From positions 57,069,841 through 57,133,840 of the forward strand of contig OW799233.1 in assembly GCA_941918925.1 (NCBI GenBank): 64,000 bases of DNA, in the 5' to 3' direction. Under the pieces are notes generated by a model. The model saw only the letters and a program-made list of their open reading frames with translations, did not search any database and was not told where the DNA came from. Below are positions 23,027 to 34,899 of the stretch, one piece after another. The DNA is from Phyto melanocephala (taxonomy: Eukaryota; Arthropoda; Insecta; Diptera; Rhinophoridae). Every line of letters begins with the position of its first letter. Position 1 is the first letter of the stretch. The translations under genes were made by a program, and so were the position numbers.

Positions 23027-25744
23027 GTGTAAAACATTGCAATTTAACACTGCGCAACTATTTAGGCAGATAGATAACATATACACGTATCCATGACATA
23101 CAATTTCTATAAAAAGTTCTTACAAATTTTATTTTTTTTATGACAATTATTACAATTTTTATGTGTTTTGTTTTAAATTAAAGTGTTATACTACTAAAGA
23201 ACACAACGCCTTAGAGACATTCTGAAAAAATATTCGTGGACAAATACCACCAAAAACTGAATTGCGAATGCTGTAGTAATCTTGTAATTTATTTCAATGT
23301 GTGCTGCTCTCAAACAATGAAGGAAAAACTTTTCTCTCTATATGTATATCTAAAGATGCATGTTTATTTCGTCCTAGAATTATGCAATTTAATTGAAAAT
23401 TTTTAAAATATTTTTCGTAACATTTTCATATTAATAAAATACCAGACGATGTTAAAGTGTCGGCAAGTATGAAACTCTGAGATAGATATTCATACGAGCA
23501 TAAATACAATAAAGTTTGGAAAAGTTTTAATGAAATTTCTATAATCATCTTATGGAGTGTTAGCAAGTGTTACTACCCACACTAATCTACGACAATTTTG
23601 CTTACCTCTGTGTGACATAAGTACATATGTAAGTATATAAGGACATATATACGTCCTTTATTTTACATAAATATTATACATACAAAAATGTAAAATAAGA
23701 TATTTAGATAAAATGTTCACAGGGAACATAGGGCGTAAGTGTAGCCGTTTTTAAATGTCACACTGATTTTGTTCCACTTAATGTCTCCTCCATTCGGTTA
23801 TTACAAAAAACTTTGTGGCTACAAGTTGAATCAACAAAAATTTATTTACGTTTCAAACGTACACACATACAACAAGATTTTTTAAATTTTTTTGATACAA
23901 AATTTTGAAATCGACTTGATATTGTGACAAAATATTTTATACGCCCATTTGTGAGAAGAATATTGATAGTTTGTAGTAAAATTGTAAGGCAAAAACAAAA
24001 ATCGTTTACCACTTCTCTTTAGAATAATTTTTTAAATAAAACAAATGTCCGTTTATCCAACTTAATTATGTAAATCTTAAAATGATGGAAGTGGCGTTTA
24101 CACACATTTATTTTGATTATTAGAAAAAATTATCAATCTTAGTTTGAATTTTCAATTAATTTAAATTTAGGTAAATTTTATTTCAATAATGCGAGCCGAA
24201 ATATTAATTTTTTTTTGTTTACAGTTTAATGGTTGTTAAAGCGATTTAAAGAGAGTGTAACAAATTTGAAAGACAACCGATCATCGCGAAAGTTTTTGAC
24301 AAATTTTCTATTCATATAATATTTAATTGTGGTGCGTAATATACCAGAAAAGCATTTAATTTTTATTATATTTAGGTTGAAAATTAAATTGGTTAAACAT
24401 ACTTATTTGTATTCACACGAAACCTATTTGTATTGCATTTGATTTGAATAGGCGATCGATTTGGATTTAATATAGAAAAATATTCTAGTTGATCTTTTTT
24501 TAAGTATTTGTAATAAAAATTTTTGAAAATCATTAAACACAAACAATTTGTTATGAGCCGATAGACATACCCGTATGACGGACATTGCTTACTCCACTAA
24601 GAATATTTTAAGGTGGTTGTATGCATACATACACACATGCATATTTATGAATGCAGGATTGAAGGTTAAATCCTAGTTAGTTGTCAGTTGACGTACAACA
24701 GGTTAAAAATTTAAATCAGTGATTAGTCGTAGTAGCTGAACTAACGTAAAAGAAGTAAATGTGTCGTTGACGGAAACAGACGCTTACGGTCGTAGTTATT
24801 TTAAGTTTAATAATATGAATGCGCTGTAGCCATTAATCTAAGTTATTTTCTTTAATAAATGATTACATTATTTCCAAACAGTCGGAGTATGGAAGTTCGT
24901 TTTATTGACAGACCCAAATTGATCCTGCATGTACATATTTATACTTACATACATATGCACGTGAAAAATATCTCCAACCTCTTAGTTTTATAACACTCAC
25001 TTTTATTTACGAGCTCACCCTAATACATATAAAAATATATCCTCCGTGATCAAAGTGTACAATTTAAAGTTGAAAAGTCTAATGCAATTAAAACTTTTTA
25101 AAAGTTATTTTTTTTTTATTTCCAATTAACATATACATAGGTACACAAACACATATAAATATTTTTGTCACATTCAAAATCATTTGCTTTTTTCCCATAA
25201 ATACTTTATTATATACTGGTCAGACTTAGATTGTGTGGTTGGTAACATTAGAAGTACTTAAAATGTTATGTTGTGGCACAATTTGGTTTCACTTATAAGT
25301 ATGTATGTATGTATGTAGTTTCACTAGAAGTTTTCAAATTACATCCTGCATAAGCCACCACAATTAAATTATGCTAAATGTAGGAACATTTTATAAAATT
25401 TCCTTTATACCCAGTCGTAGTATTTTGGCCCAAAACTAATGTAATTATTAGTAGACAAACAACGAATGTGTTTCTTTTATATGTAATGCTTGTGAAAGAA
25501 CAGAGTATGCAAAATTATTAACCGGTTAACAAGTAAACAATTCACCTGTATGTGTGAAAACACATGTAAGCTTAAATGCATGTGTCAATGTGTATATATG
25601 TTTAACATTTCTGTAAGATGTAAGCTTGGTTAAAAATGTATGTTTACTACACATTCATTTCAAAAGGGTGTCCCAAAATGACCATTAGATTTGAATTAAA
25701 GAGAAAACACAATTATTAGTACTTTGATGGTTTTTTTTATCTTT
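23027..25744. other. Long AT-rich spacer
   Basis: No gene, transposon end or repeat family recognised. Confidence 0.55.
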
Positions 25745-26045
25745 TTATAAAAAAAGAGTGTCGTGACTGAATAACTACTACTGATTCATCGTTTTTCATA
25801 ACTTCGATATGCTAGTAAAATATTTTCGTAAATTTAGTCTTTCAATGAAAATGGGCGTTAAAGTAGGCGTGTCAATATAGTTTTTGCTAATATATAAAAC
25901 TTAGACATTTCGATATAGTCCTTTATTCTTCCACAACTTTATTCATAAAGTAATTATATGAGTTGGAGGTAAAGCGTTATATGGGAGGTTGGCGTGTCAC
26001 TTTCATTTTCTGGCATAACAATGAATATACTAGGAAGCCATATGT
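25745..26045 (-). mobile_element. B-type INE-1-like fragment
   Basis: A reverse-oriented internal piece: GGGCGTTAAAGTAGGCGTGTC and GGTAAAGCGTTATATGGGAGG are the complements of B blocks found at 33485 and 42843. Confidence 0.6.
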
Positions 26046-26418
26046 ACGCAATTTTATCATCATACCTCTAATATTGTCCGTTTTATGAGCTTTTAAATTT
26101 AAATTAACAGTAGATTATGTAGGGATTTCACCATGCAGAAAACTTTGTAATTTAGTAAAACGTGGAACACAATCATTAGAGGGTAGAAAGGAGAAAACTC
26201 ATGTAGTTTTTGTATTTTATACGTTATTAAATATAGAATTTTGAAATTTAAGATTATTGATTCGACGTGAGACTGAAAATTTTATGGGCCCCAAAATGTC
26301 CTCTTAAGTATTCTTATAGTACCTTTTGTATTTTCTACATTTGTCAAGGTAGAATTTTGACAATAGAAGCATTTGATCCGTGATAAGACTGTACAAAAAA
26401 ATTACATTTTTGCTTATT

Positions 26419-27180
26419 TATACCCACCACTAAAAAAATGGAGGGTATACTCATTTTGTCATCGAAATATCCATTTTCGATCCCATTGTCATTGACTAAT
26501 GACATCATTTTAGGACGATCTAGCTAAGTCTGTCCGACTGTTGAAAGCTTGATAGAGCTTGAACCGAAAAAACTAGGGGGCTCAAATTTTGCCAGAATAT
26601 TTCTTATACACAGGGTTAGTTTGGAATCGAATGGGCTATATCGGTGTATTACGAAGAAAGTTATGGCTCTTAATGCAAGAGTTGGTCAAAAAAAGCATCT
26701 CCTTTCAACATCGTATACAATGAAATTGTGCCTAAAAGCATTAAGGTAGAGCAATGAAATTTCGAATGTATATTTCCTGAGTAAAAAAAATATCTTTCCC
26801 TAAAATTTCTAAAATATATGAGTTAGGAAAGGAGTTGTAGATCAAAATGTACGAAAATTTATACCGCACAGTGTCTTTTTCGTTATATTCAAAGTTTAAA
26901 ACAGAATAAAACTGACAAAATCAGATTTAAAACCCTAAAGTTTTACAAAAACTGCTCTTTTATCTAACGACTTGCACTAACGGAAAATTAAGGTGACACG
27001 GTCACTTTAACGCCCACCTCCTATATAACGCTTTATCTCAAATTCATATAATTTCTCTATAAAAAGAGATTTTGGAAGAATAAAGGACCGTATATTGAAA
27101 TATCTGAGTTGCGTTTATTAGAAACTATTTTGATACGCCTACTAAATATAATGCCCACTTTTCGCGTAATCTTGAGCTAG
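26419..27180 (+). mobile_element. B-type INE-1-like element, 3' truncated
   Basis: The head TATACCCACCACTAAAAAAA with GGAGGGTATA, then ATCGAAATATCCATTTTCGA, GTAATGCAAGAG-like and AACGCCCACCTCC blocks. It lacks the tail hairpin. Confidence 0.75.
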
Positions 27181-27292
27181 ATTTTTTATATTAGTGACTA
27201 CTGATCCTAGGCGAGACGAAAAGTTTTAAGGGTGCAAAAAAGGTACTTTTACGCATTTAATGATATTGTACTTTTTGTATTTATTTACGTTT

Positions 27293-28205
27293 TTATACAC
27301 TTTACACTGCAGTATAAAAGAGTATGTATATGTTTGTTATTCCGTGTGAAATTTTTACAATATTCATTTCCAACCCAATAAAGTGTATATTTTCCGAAAA
27401 CTTATGGGGAATCGATTAAACATTATTCTTCTGTCCGTCAGTCCGTGTTAATGTTGAAATCAACTTTTTGAAATCCCCCGACAACGCCAAGATCCGCCTG
27501 AATTATAAAAATATCAGTAATATTTGAGAGCAGATCGATATTTCAAGTCATCCCCTTATAATTTTCTGAGATATGAGCAAATAAACACAACTGTCTCTGT
27601 TTTTTTGTTTTTTTTTACTACAAAATTTAAATTTTCACAGCCTAGGATTATTTATAAAACGGTATACCTTTAGAGATATTCGTGATAAACTGTGCACAGT
27701 TTAGTATCTAATCGACAAAGTTATGGGCAAAAAATTGTTTTTAAAAAATATGTTTTTTAAAGCATTCAAACAAACTCCTTAATAATTTATTAGCATGCTT
27801 AAGATACCATATTATAAACCGCAATATCAGAAATTATTCCAAAAGAAAAAACTATCAAATTGGCTTAAAGCTTTTGTCTTCTTTAAACCCCATAACATTT
27901 GTGTCAATTTAAAGGGCTTGATGAGTAAAATATAGCAAATTATTAAAAAAGTGTAAAATGCAAGATGGCGTCCGAAACAAAATGTCAGAATAATTTTTTT
28001 TAACCCCAACAATGTGGGTATTATATAAAAGAGCTTGACTATTAGAATACAGTTAACTATGAAAAAATTTAAAATCAATTATGGCGGGTTAAATGAAATC
28101 CAAAATCTAGGCTTAGCTACCATGTGGTGTTTAAACTTATAATTGTACATGACGGTGAAGGGTATTATCAGATTCGGTACAGGCGAATATAGTGCTCTTA
28201 CTTGT
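27293..28205 (+). mobile_element. A2 INE-1-like element
   Basis: The head is degraded (TATACACTTTACACTGCAG). The body has ATTCATTTCCAACCCAATAA, GTGGGTATTATATAAAAG and AAGATGGCGTCC, and the tail ATTCGGTACAGGCGAATATA with CTCTTACTTGTT. Complete in extent but old. Confidence 0.75.
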
Positions 28206-28639
28206 TGAACATAGATTCATACAATTTTGAATTATTGATCCAAGGTGAGAATCGAAATTTGTTGTTTCTCATTCTAATGACTCTTTTTGTATTTTTGATG
28301 TTTTGCAATAAACTGAAATTATTATTATTTTTAATTTTGGAATTAGGTATTGTTAATCCAAGTTGAGTTTGTAAATTATAGAGAAGCACAAAATGGTACT
28401 TTTATTATTTTAATAGTTTCTTTTTTGCATTTTCTGAATTTATGAATCTAAAATTTTGAAACTCAAAAGCATTGATCTGGGTTGAGATAAAAGATATTTC
28501 CCCGATATATTCTTACAATACTTTTTATTTTTCTAAACAGAATTAATCAGATTAAAAAGTTTTCATAAATTTAACGTAAACTTGCGTGATACTTAAAAAA
28601 AAGAACTTGTGTATTCAATAAATAGTATGAACTGCGCTA
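28206..28639. other. AT-rich spacer
   Basis: Nothing recognised. Confidence 0.5.
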
Positions 28640-29470
28640 GCGATAGTATAAAGGATACGGTATTTTACGGAATAAAACATGGTGCAATTGGCCATTACGG
28701 CTTTGCTTGCGCATTTGTATGCACCCTTTTGTCGAAATTTTTTATGATCATTTTGCATAAAAGTGGCCTAAATTCCTTGATGCAGCGTTGAATCTCTTCC
28801 ATTCGTGCACGGGTGGTTGTGGGCTTTTTGATACATATTTGACATAGATTTCAAATAATCACATAAACAGCAATTTAATCTAAGAAAAACTATTATTATC
28901 ACAGAAACGATTAAGTACTCGACCTAAAAATATCTAATGTCGTAATGGATTAGTTTCGCGGGCTGTATAGCATATGCCACTTTCTTGTTGAAACCACATA
29001 TTGGCCATATTAATATCATCAAATTTCAGTAGAAAGAACTGTGTTATCATGTTGCAATATTGAACTCCAATAAGAGTCACTGCTTGACTAGCCTCATTAA
29101 AAAATTATGGTCCAAATCCAAGATCCTCACCAAAAAATGACACCTTTGCATTTGTTTTTTTGCAGTTACATGTGGGTTCTCGGAACCCCAAAAGTGGTAA
29201 TTTTTACGACTAACAAAACCATCAAGGTGAAAATGTGTGAAAAATCAGCTTCTCTTAATTTGCAATTCTTGTCAATGAAGCCGAATTAAGGTTCTTCGAT
29301 TGTCACCGACACTCACGAACTGCTTCAGTATTGATATTGAAACGGCTAGATTTTGGACGACTTGTGTATTTGGCGTCTCCAATGGATACAGTCTCCCTGG
29401 GTTTTTCAATTTATTTCTTCATAGTGGACGAAGTTAAAACACTACACCGGCCATATTTTGTATGAAGCTT
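28640..29470 (-). pseudogene. Decayed mariner-like transposase, minus strand
   Basis: On the minus strand most of the catalytic domain can be followed through stops and frameshifts. NEASQAVTLIGVQYCNMITQ is followed by FDDINMANMWFQQESGICY (MWFQQ block at about 28982-29000) and TARE. IFLGRVLNRF then leads to a damaged WPPRS/DLTPL region, and RARMEEIQRCIKEF comes near the C-terminus. The second catalytic aspartate, in WFQQDG, reads as glutamate here. Spacing to the damaged WPP block equals that in the intact DD41D element, so it probably belongs to the same broad group but a different family. Confidence 0.78.
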
Positions 29471-30839
29471 TCATTATTTTTGAAATATTGTCCAATAATG
29501 AAGTTGTTGTATAGTTGTTTTAACTAACCAGAAACTTTCAGCTGTCAAATTATTTTTAATAACTGCGCAAATGGTGCCAAATTTAAATCTTGTGGTAATT
29601 TCGGCGTACCCGTTATCTACAAACATCTCTGCATGCGTGTGCATGTTTGTACTTTGTGAATTTGTTTTCGAAAATTGAGGAAAGTGTTTCTCCTTTGATT
29701 GTTAAAAGTTGTTGTATACGCATTCGACATAAAACTACTCGTACAACAACTGTAATGTTTTAAGCGTTTTTCAAGTGATACTTAAAAGCTGTGACATTTA
29801 AATTGCTTCTAGTAAATAAATTACAAAATAAACAATAACAACACATTCATAGTAGCTGTACTATACTTAAGATTGTGTTTACTTTTAAACCTGATGAAGT
29901 ATTTGAATAATTATCGACCCATGAAGATTTAAATGCCACAAAAAACGAAAGTGTTAAATTAATAATGTTTTAATTTTTCATTATATCTTAAGGTTCTCAT
30001 ATGAGTCTAATGGAAATGTTCACTAAATCACATAGAAATACATTTATACTTTTACACAAGTCTCTAAACATACATATGTATGTATATCTATGTATGTATG
30101 TATGTATAGACATTGTAAGTTAAACAATTATAGTTTAATTATATACTTACATAAATATGTTTGCATGAGTAATTGAAATTATTCTGTAATCTTTTGTCAA
30201 TAATCATTCAATTAAAACAAAATCGAAAACAGGCTTTAATTGGGCACATACATATGTATAGTTTTTTTTTTCTCTAAAACATGCTTAAATTAGGGTTGCC
30301 AATCCCGAAATCCCGATATTTTTATAAAAATGGATTATTTATAAAATATTTTAAAAAGTACTTCTTATTCTGGCAGTTATTTTCATTCAACTGTTAGAGA
30401 CACGGTTAAGTGATTTTCGTGTATGACTGTCTAATAAAATATTAGGCTTCACAATAAGACGGGTGCAATAAATTATTGCACCCAAGCACCAATTATTGTT
30501 TGCACATGGAATTCATCTGCCAATTGTTAATGTTTTTTTACCAAGATTTTAGTTGTGCAAGTGAAAATGATACATCTTAATCAGATGGTGATAACGAAGA
30601 ACAACAGGACTAAATTAAGTTTTGGGTTCTTAAAACAAATACTGATGGATCAAATTTCTTTTTATTTGCAAACGTTTTTGTAAATTGGAAATACCTATTA
30701 AAAAAGCATTAATATATTAAAAATTACAACAAATAGGTGATACAGAATTTGCTATATTTAAACAAATAACAGATGAAGCCTTTTGCCGTAAATAATGAAT
30801 TTAGAAAAAGCCTCTCATTTATGCTTAAAGAAATTTCAA
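29471..30839. other. AT-rich spacer
   Basis: Contains a short imperfect TATG array at about 30075-30110. No gene recognised. Confidence 0.55.
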
Positions 30840-31595
30840 AAATCTTTATTTATTCGACGGTCCGTGTGTTTTGTTTAAGTCAACTTATAAAAATCCCAAC
30901 ATTTCGTACAATCCAGTACAATTTCACCATGGCTTTCGGAGAAATGAGCAAATAGACACGACTGCTTCTGCTTTACAACCCCTAGAACAATTTAAATACA
31001 CGTTTGTTAATATTAATAGATATAATATGCCGCTTTTCGTGAAAAAAGTCTGTACAAATCAAAAATGGTTTTTAAAATTATACATTTAATATTATTTAAA
31101 TATTTCAAGCTACTAAAGCTTCTCAATTATGTTTGGGCATGGTGGGCCGTACTCAAGAAAGTTTTTTCTGAAAATAACTGTTAAGTCTGTTAAAAACTAA
31201 CTGAGAAAAAACTACAATATAATACACTATAAAAACTTTAGAATCCATGGTGGCCGGCACTACTAAATGGAATACAATAAATTCATATGAGGGTCATAGT
31301 GATTAAAAATGAATCCACTTTAAAACCCCCAATTTAATATCAAATGGAAGAGCTTAAACTACGAAAAAGTTAAAATCAATTTTTGTTTAACCTTGACTAG
31401 TAGAATACAGCTAACAGTGCAAAACTTCCAAATCAGCAATGTCATTGGAAATAATTAAAAATGGCGTTGGAAGTAATAAATCACAAGGGCGTATGACATT
31501 AAATGTGTAATCTATCCTCACCTACGATGTGGTCACTGTACATATGTACATGATGGTGCAGGGTACTATCAGATTCGACACTGCGATATTTTCAA
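30840..31595 (+). mobile_element. A2 INE-1-like fragment
   Basis: Recognisable blocks are GACGGTCCGTGTG, GAGCAAATAGACACGACTGC, ATATAATATGCCGCTTTTCG, CATGATGGTGCAGGGTACTA and the tail stub ATCAGATTCGACACTG. The head is missing. Confidence 0.6.
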
Positions 31596-31599
31596 TGAC

Positions 31600-31882
31600 A
31601 ATTTTAATGTTAAATTATTGGGCACGTCGATGAGTCGACCAACAGCAATGTTTTCAGCAGAAAGATCTGGGCGATCATGCACAGGTAATTTCACGTTTCC
31701 TTCAGAACCAGTTTGCTAAAATTAGCGCAATTTGCACAATTATCCTGATTGTGGACACATTTAGTCGATTACGCTGATCAAAAAAAATCGCAAAGTGTAC
31801 GAAATGCATTTTGATTTTAACCCGAATTTTGGTAAAAGGCTTCAACAATCTTAACGCGCTGCTGAATTGTGTACTTCTCCAT
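31600..31882 (-). pseudogene. Mariner-like transposase N-terminus, minus strand
   Basis: Starts at a minus-strand ATG at 31882 with MEKYTIQQRVKIVEAFYQNS, a typical mariner N-terminal helix-turn-helix opening. NRLNVSTIR and, in another frame, DLSAENIAVGRLIDVPNN (the conserved SAENIAAV region) follow. Stops and frameshifts are frequent, and nothing of the catalytic domain remains. Confidence 0.75.
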
Positions 31883-31895
31883 GGTTAATAGTTTC

Positions 31896-32623
31896 AAATA
31901 CAGAAATAAAGAAATGTCAATTTAAGTTATGCAAACAACTTGACGTTACGGTAGGACTCACAATTAACATTGTGCGTTATGTTTGGATTACCCTTAACAA
32001 ATTCAATTATAAACTGACTCAGATTTAAGCACAAATTACAACTGTAAAGTTATTATTTTTAAAATTTTTGAAATAATAATTTTTTTTCAGCTTCCATACA
32101 ACAGACTTGCTCATAGTAAGTATCAAATTGGGGACCTTGACTAGTAGAATATAGTGTATTGTAATGTAGTATATTCTATATTGAAGATATAATTTTTAAT
32201 CATTTTTCGTTTAGGCATAAATGCATACTGGCCTTAAAATTATAATTTGCGACATATGCAATTTTATTTTCAGAAATTCTCAAATTTGTGACAGTAAATT
32301 CAAATTATTTTTTCTAATTCACCTTGAAATTGGCTGTAAAGACTTGGCATTTAACTTAAATTGCATGAACATAATTTTCCAATCTTAAAACATATAAGAA
32401 TTTCGAAAGGAATTGAAAAATATTTAACGAGATTGTTTATGTGAACATTTATGAAATTCTATATTCTTCATTATGAACTTTTATTAGTCATAAAAAAGAA
32501 AACGTTTAAGCATGTCTTGATTTGTTTAAAAGTATATAACAAAAGATATGTTTGAATGTTATACCTATTACAAAGTTACAAAACAAAATGCATTTTTGCT
32601 CTTCTGAAAACTTAATTAAAAAA
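31896..32623. other. AT-rich spacer
   Basis: Only a possible A2 scrap (CTTGACTAGTAGAATATAG near 32137). Confidence 0.5.
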
Positions 32624-33187
32624 AACAAGTAACAGTGCTATATTCGGCCGTTCCGAATCTTATTTACCCTTCACAACGTGTAGTCGTGCAATAACAATTG
32701 TTTGTATTACCATTCATCTCATATGAAATACGTACATACATATACAAAACATCCCATTGCAGAATTTAAGCAAAGACAATAGTCTATTGTCTTTGATTTA
32801 AGTTTACGTATGTATGTTTCAAAAAAATAAATAAAAAAAATGTATTAAAAACATTCGATTCGATGCCACGTTTACTTTAACCAGTTTATATGTATGTTGT
32901 TGTTGTAATTGTGAAAAAAACGAGGTGTCCGTGGTTTCCAAAAGATATTTCTAAGAGATTGATACCATATTCAGATCTGAGGAACATATATGTAGTTGCT
33001 TCTAAAAGTTGATTTCAACCAACACACGAACAGACGGACAGACGGCCAGGGCTTAATCGACTCCTCTATTCATAAGCTTTCAGAAAATATATGCTGAATG
33101 GGGTCGGAAATGAAAATTGTAGAAATTACAAACGGAATGACAAAGCTATATATGTATACCCTTGTGAACCACAGGTGAAGGGTATAA
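32624..33187 (-). mobile_element. A1 INE-1-like element carrying a palindromic insert
   Basis: Tail AACAAGTAACAGTGCTATAT at 32624 and head ending GTGAAGGGTATA at 33186. The A-rich desert is shorter than in other copies. The 25-bp palindrome at 32771-32795 interrupts a stretch that is uninterrupted in sister copies, which supply the empty site. Confidence 0.85.
32764..32802. repeat. Palindromic insert with 7-bp target duplication (copy 2)
   Basis: CAAAGACAATAG, one T, CTATTGTCTTTG (32771-32795) flanked by ATTTAAG on both sides (32764-32770, 32796-32802). In other A1 copies the matching place has one uninterrupted sequence, so this is a true insertion with duplication of the target. Confidence 0.9.
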
Positions 33188-33484
33188 AAACACATAACTG
33201 GATATGTTAGAGTAACGACGATCTGTAAATATTAAGGAACATATAAAACTATATACACAGTAGTTTTTACTTGGTACATACTCAAAAAAACATCTGTTTG
33301 AATCAGTTTTTAGAAAATTTGTTTTTTTTTTTGTTAAAAAACGCCACAATTACAAATAATTTTTCTGGCCCTGAAGTTATTAAAACTGCTAGATTTAGCG
33401 GGAAAACCTCTAAGCTGACAACAATGTTGTCACACTATATCTTGGAGCCAGAGCGGCTCCATTTAGGAATTTTTTTATTCTTAT
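33188..33484. other. Spacer with a protein-like scrap
   Basis: Positions 33346-33470 are open with mixed composition (EVIKTARFSGKTSKLTTML) but no recognised domain. Confidence 0.35.
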
Positions 33485-34769
33485 TATACCCAATAATAGA
33501 AAAACGTATATTCATTTTGGCATTTTGTTTTTAACACATCGAAAAATTCATTTTAGATCCCTATGTCCGTCCATATATTCGTCTGTTGAAAGCACGATAG
33601 AGGTCGGACCGAAAAAGTTAGGCGGCTCAAATTTTGCCAAAATATATTAATTATACACAAGGTTTGTTAAATTAAAAATGGGCTAAGTCGGAACATGAGA
33701 AAGATAGTTATAGGTCGTAATGCAGGAGTAGGTAAAAAAACAATGTCCTTCAACATTGAATAAAACGCGATTGTGTCCAAACGTATTGACGTAGACCGAT
33801 GAAACTTCGAAAGTAAATTTCCAGAATAAAAACAAATATTTTTCTTCGATAATTGCTCAAATTTATACATAGCGAAAGAAGTTATAAAACCAAATGTACG
33901 AAACTCGGTCTTTTTGGTATATTTAAAATTTAGAACGTAATAAGACTAACAAAATTAGATGTATGATTTTGAAATTTTGCCACAATTGCTAATTGATCAA
34001 AAGACTTTCAATAACGGAAAATTAAGGTGTCACGCCCACCTCCCAAGCAACGCTTTATCTCAAATCCATATAACTTTTCTATGGACAACGATTTTGGAAG
34101 AAAAAAGTACTCTATATTGAAATATCTAAGTTGAATTAATTAGCAGAAACTTCTTTGCCCACTTCTCCCATAATCTACTGTTAATTTTAAAAGCGCATAA
34201 AAGCGACAAAATGAGATGTAAAATGTTGAAATTTTGCACATATGCGTTTCTTGCAAAGTATAATTCAAAAAAAAATTTAGGTCCACCTCAAATATAAAGC
34301 TTTATCTTAAAATCATATTATATCGATATGGGCAAAACTTTTTAGAAGAACAAAAAAGAAATCTTTAATGGATTATTTAAGTTGAATTCAAACATTAATT
34401 ATGTTATTTTAAAAGTAGGAGAAATCATGTCCACACAAGGCTATTATTATTTTTAACTACCTCTGGGTACCAAATTATGCTGTTCAGTTTCCGTAAAAAT
34501 ACAACATTGTAAATAGTAAAAGAGAGTCGATAGTATCAACTCTAATGAAGAAGTTCTTAATGTGTCGTTGTAAGACTTAATTAAGGGAAATAAAATAATA
34601 ACAAATCAAAGTCACACAGAGAGAGTAAAACATTTTTTTAATATAAAGAGATTATTCCATAGCGATTACTGTTAATAACAAAAGGATACATTTTGTGCTA
34701 TGAAAGTACACAAAATTGGTGGTGGGTATCAAAAATTCGGCACAGCCGAATACAGTGCTCTTACTTGTT
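33485..34769 (+). mobile_element. Full-length B INE-1-like element
   Basis: 1285 bp from TATACCCAATAATAG to ATTCGGCACAGCCGAATACA and CTCTTACTTGTT. A GGTGGTGGGTAT block precedes the tail hairpin and mirrors the TATACCCACCACC heads of sister copies. It is the longest B copy and a useful reference. Confidence 0.82.
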
Positions 34770-34820
34770 AATGTTACATTTAAAATTTTTTAATATTATT
34801 TTGAATTACATTTATATTTA

Positions 34821-34896
34821 GGGCCGTATTCATAAAAAATATTTTAGGTTTATTAAAGGCTTATTTGACCTAAAATATTTTTTATGAATACGGCCC
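34821..34896. mobile_element. 76-bp hairpin MITE, PIF/Harbinger-like
   Basis: Perfect 29-bp inverted arms (34821-34849, 34868-34896), starting GGGCCGTATTCATAAAAAAT, enclose an 18-base loop. TTA lies on both sides (34818-34820, 34897-34899). A 3-bp TWA duplication with a GGGCC-type end is what PIF/Harbinger elements produce. No coding capacity. Confidence 0.82.
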
Positions 34897-34899
34897 TTA

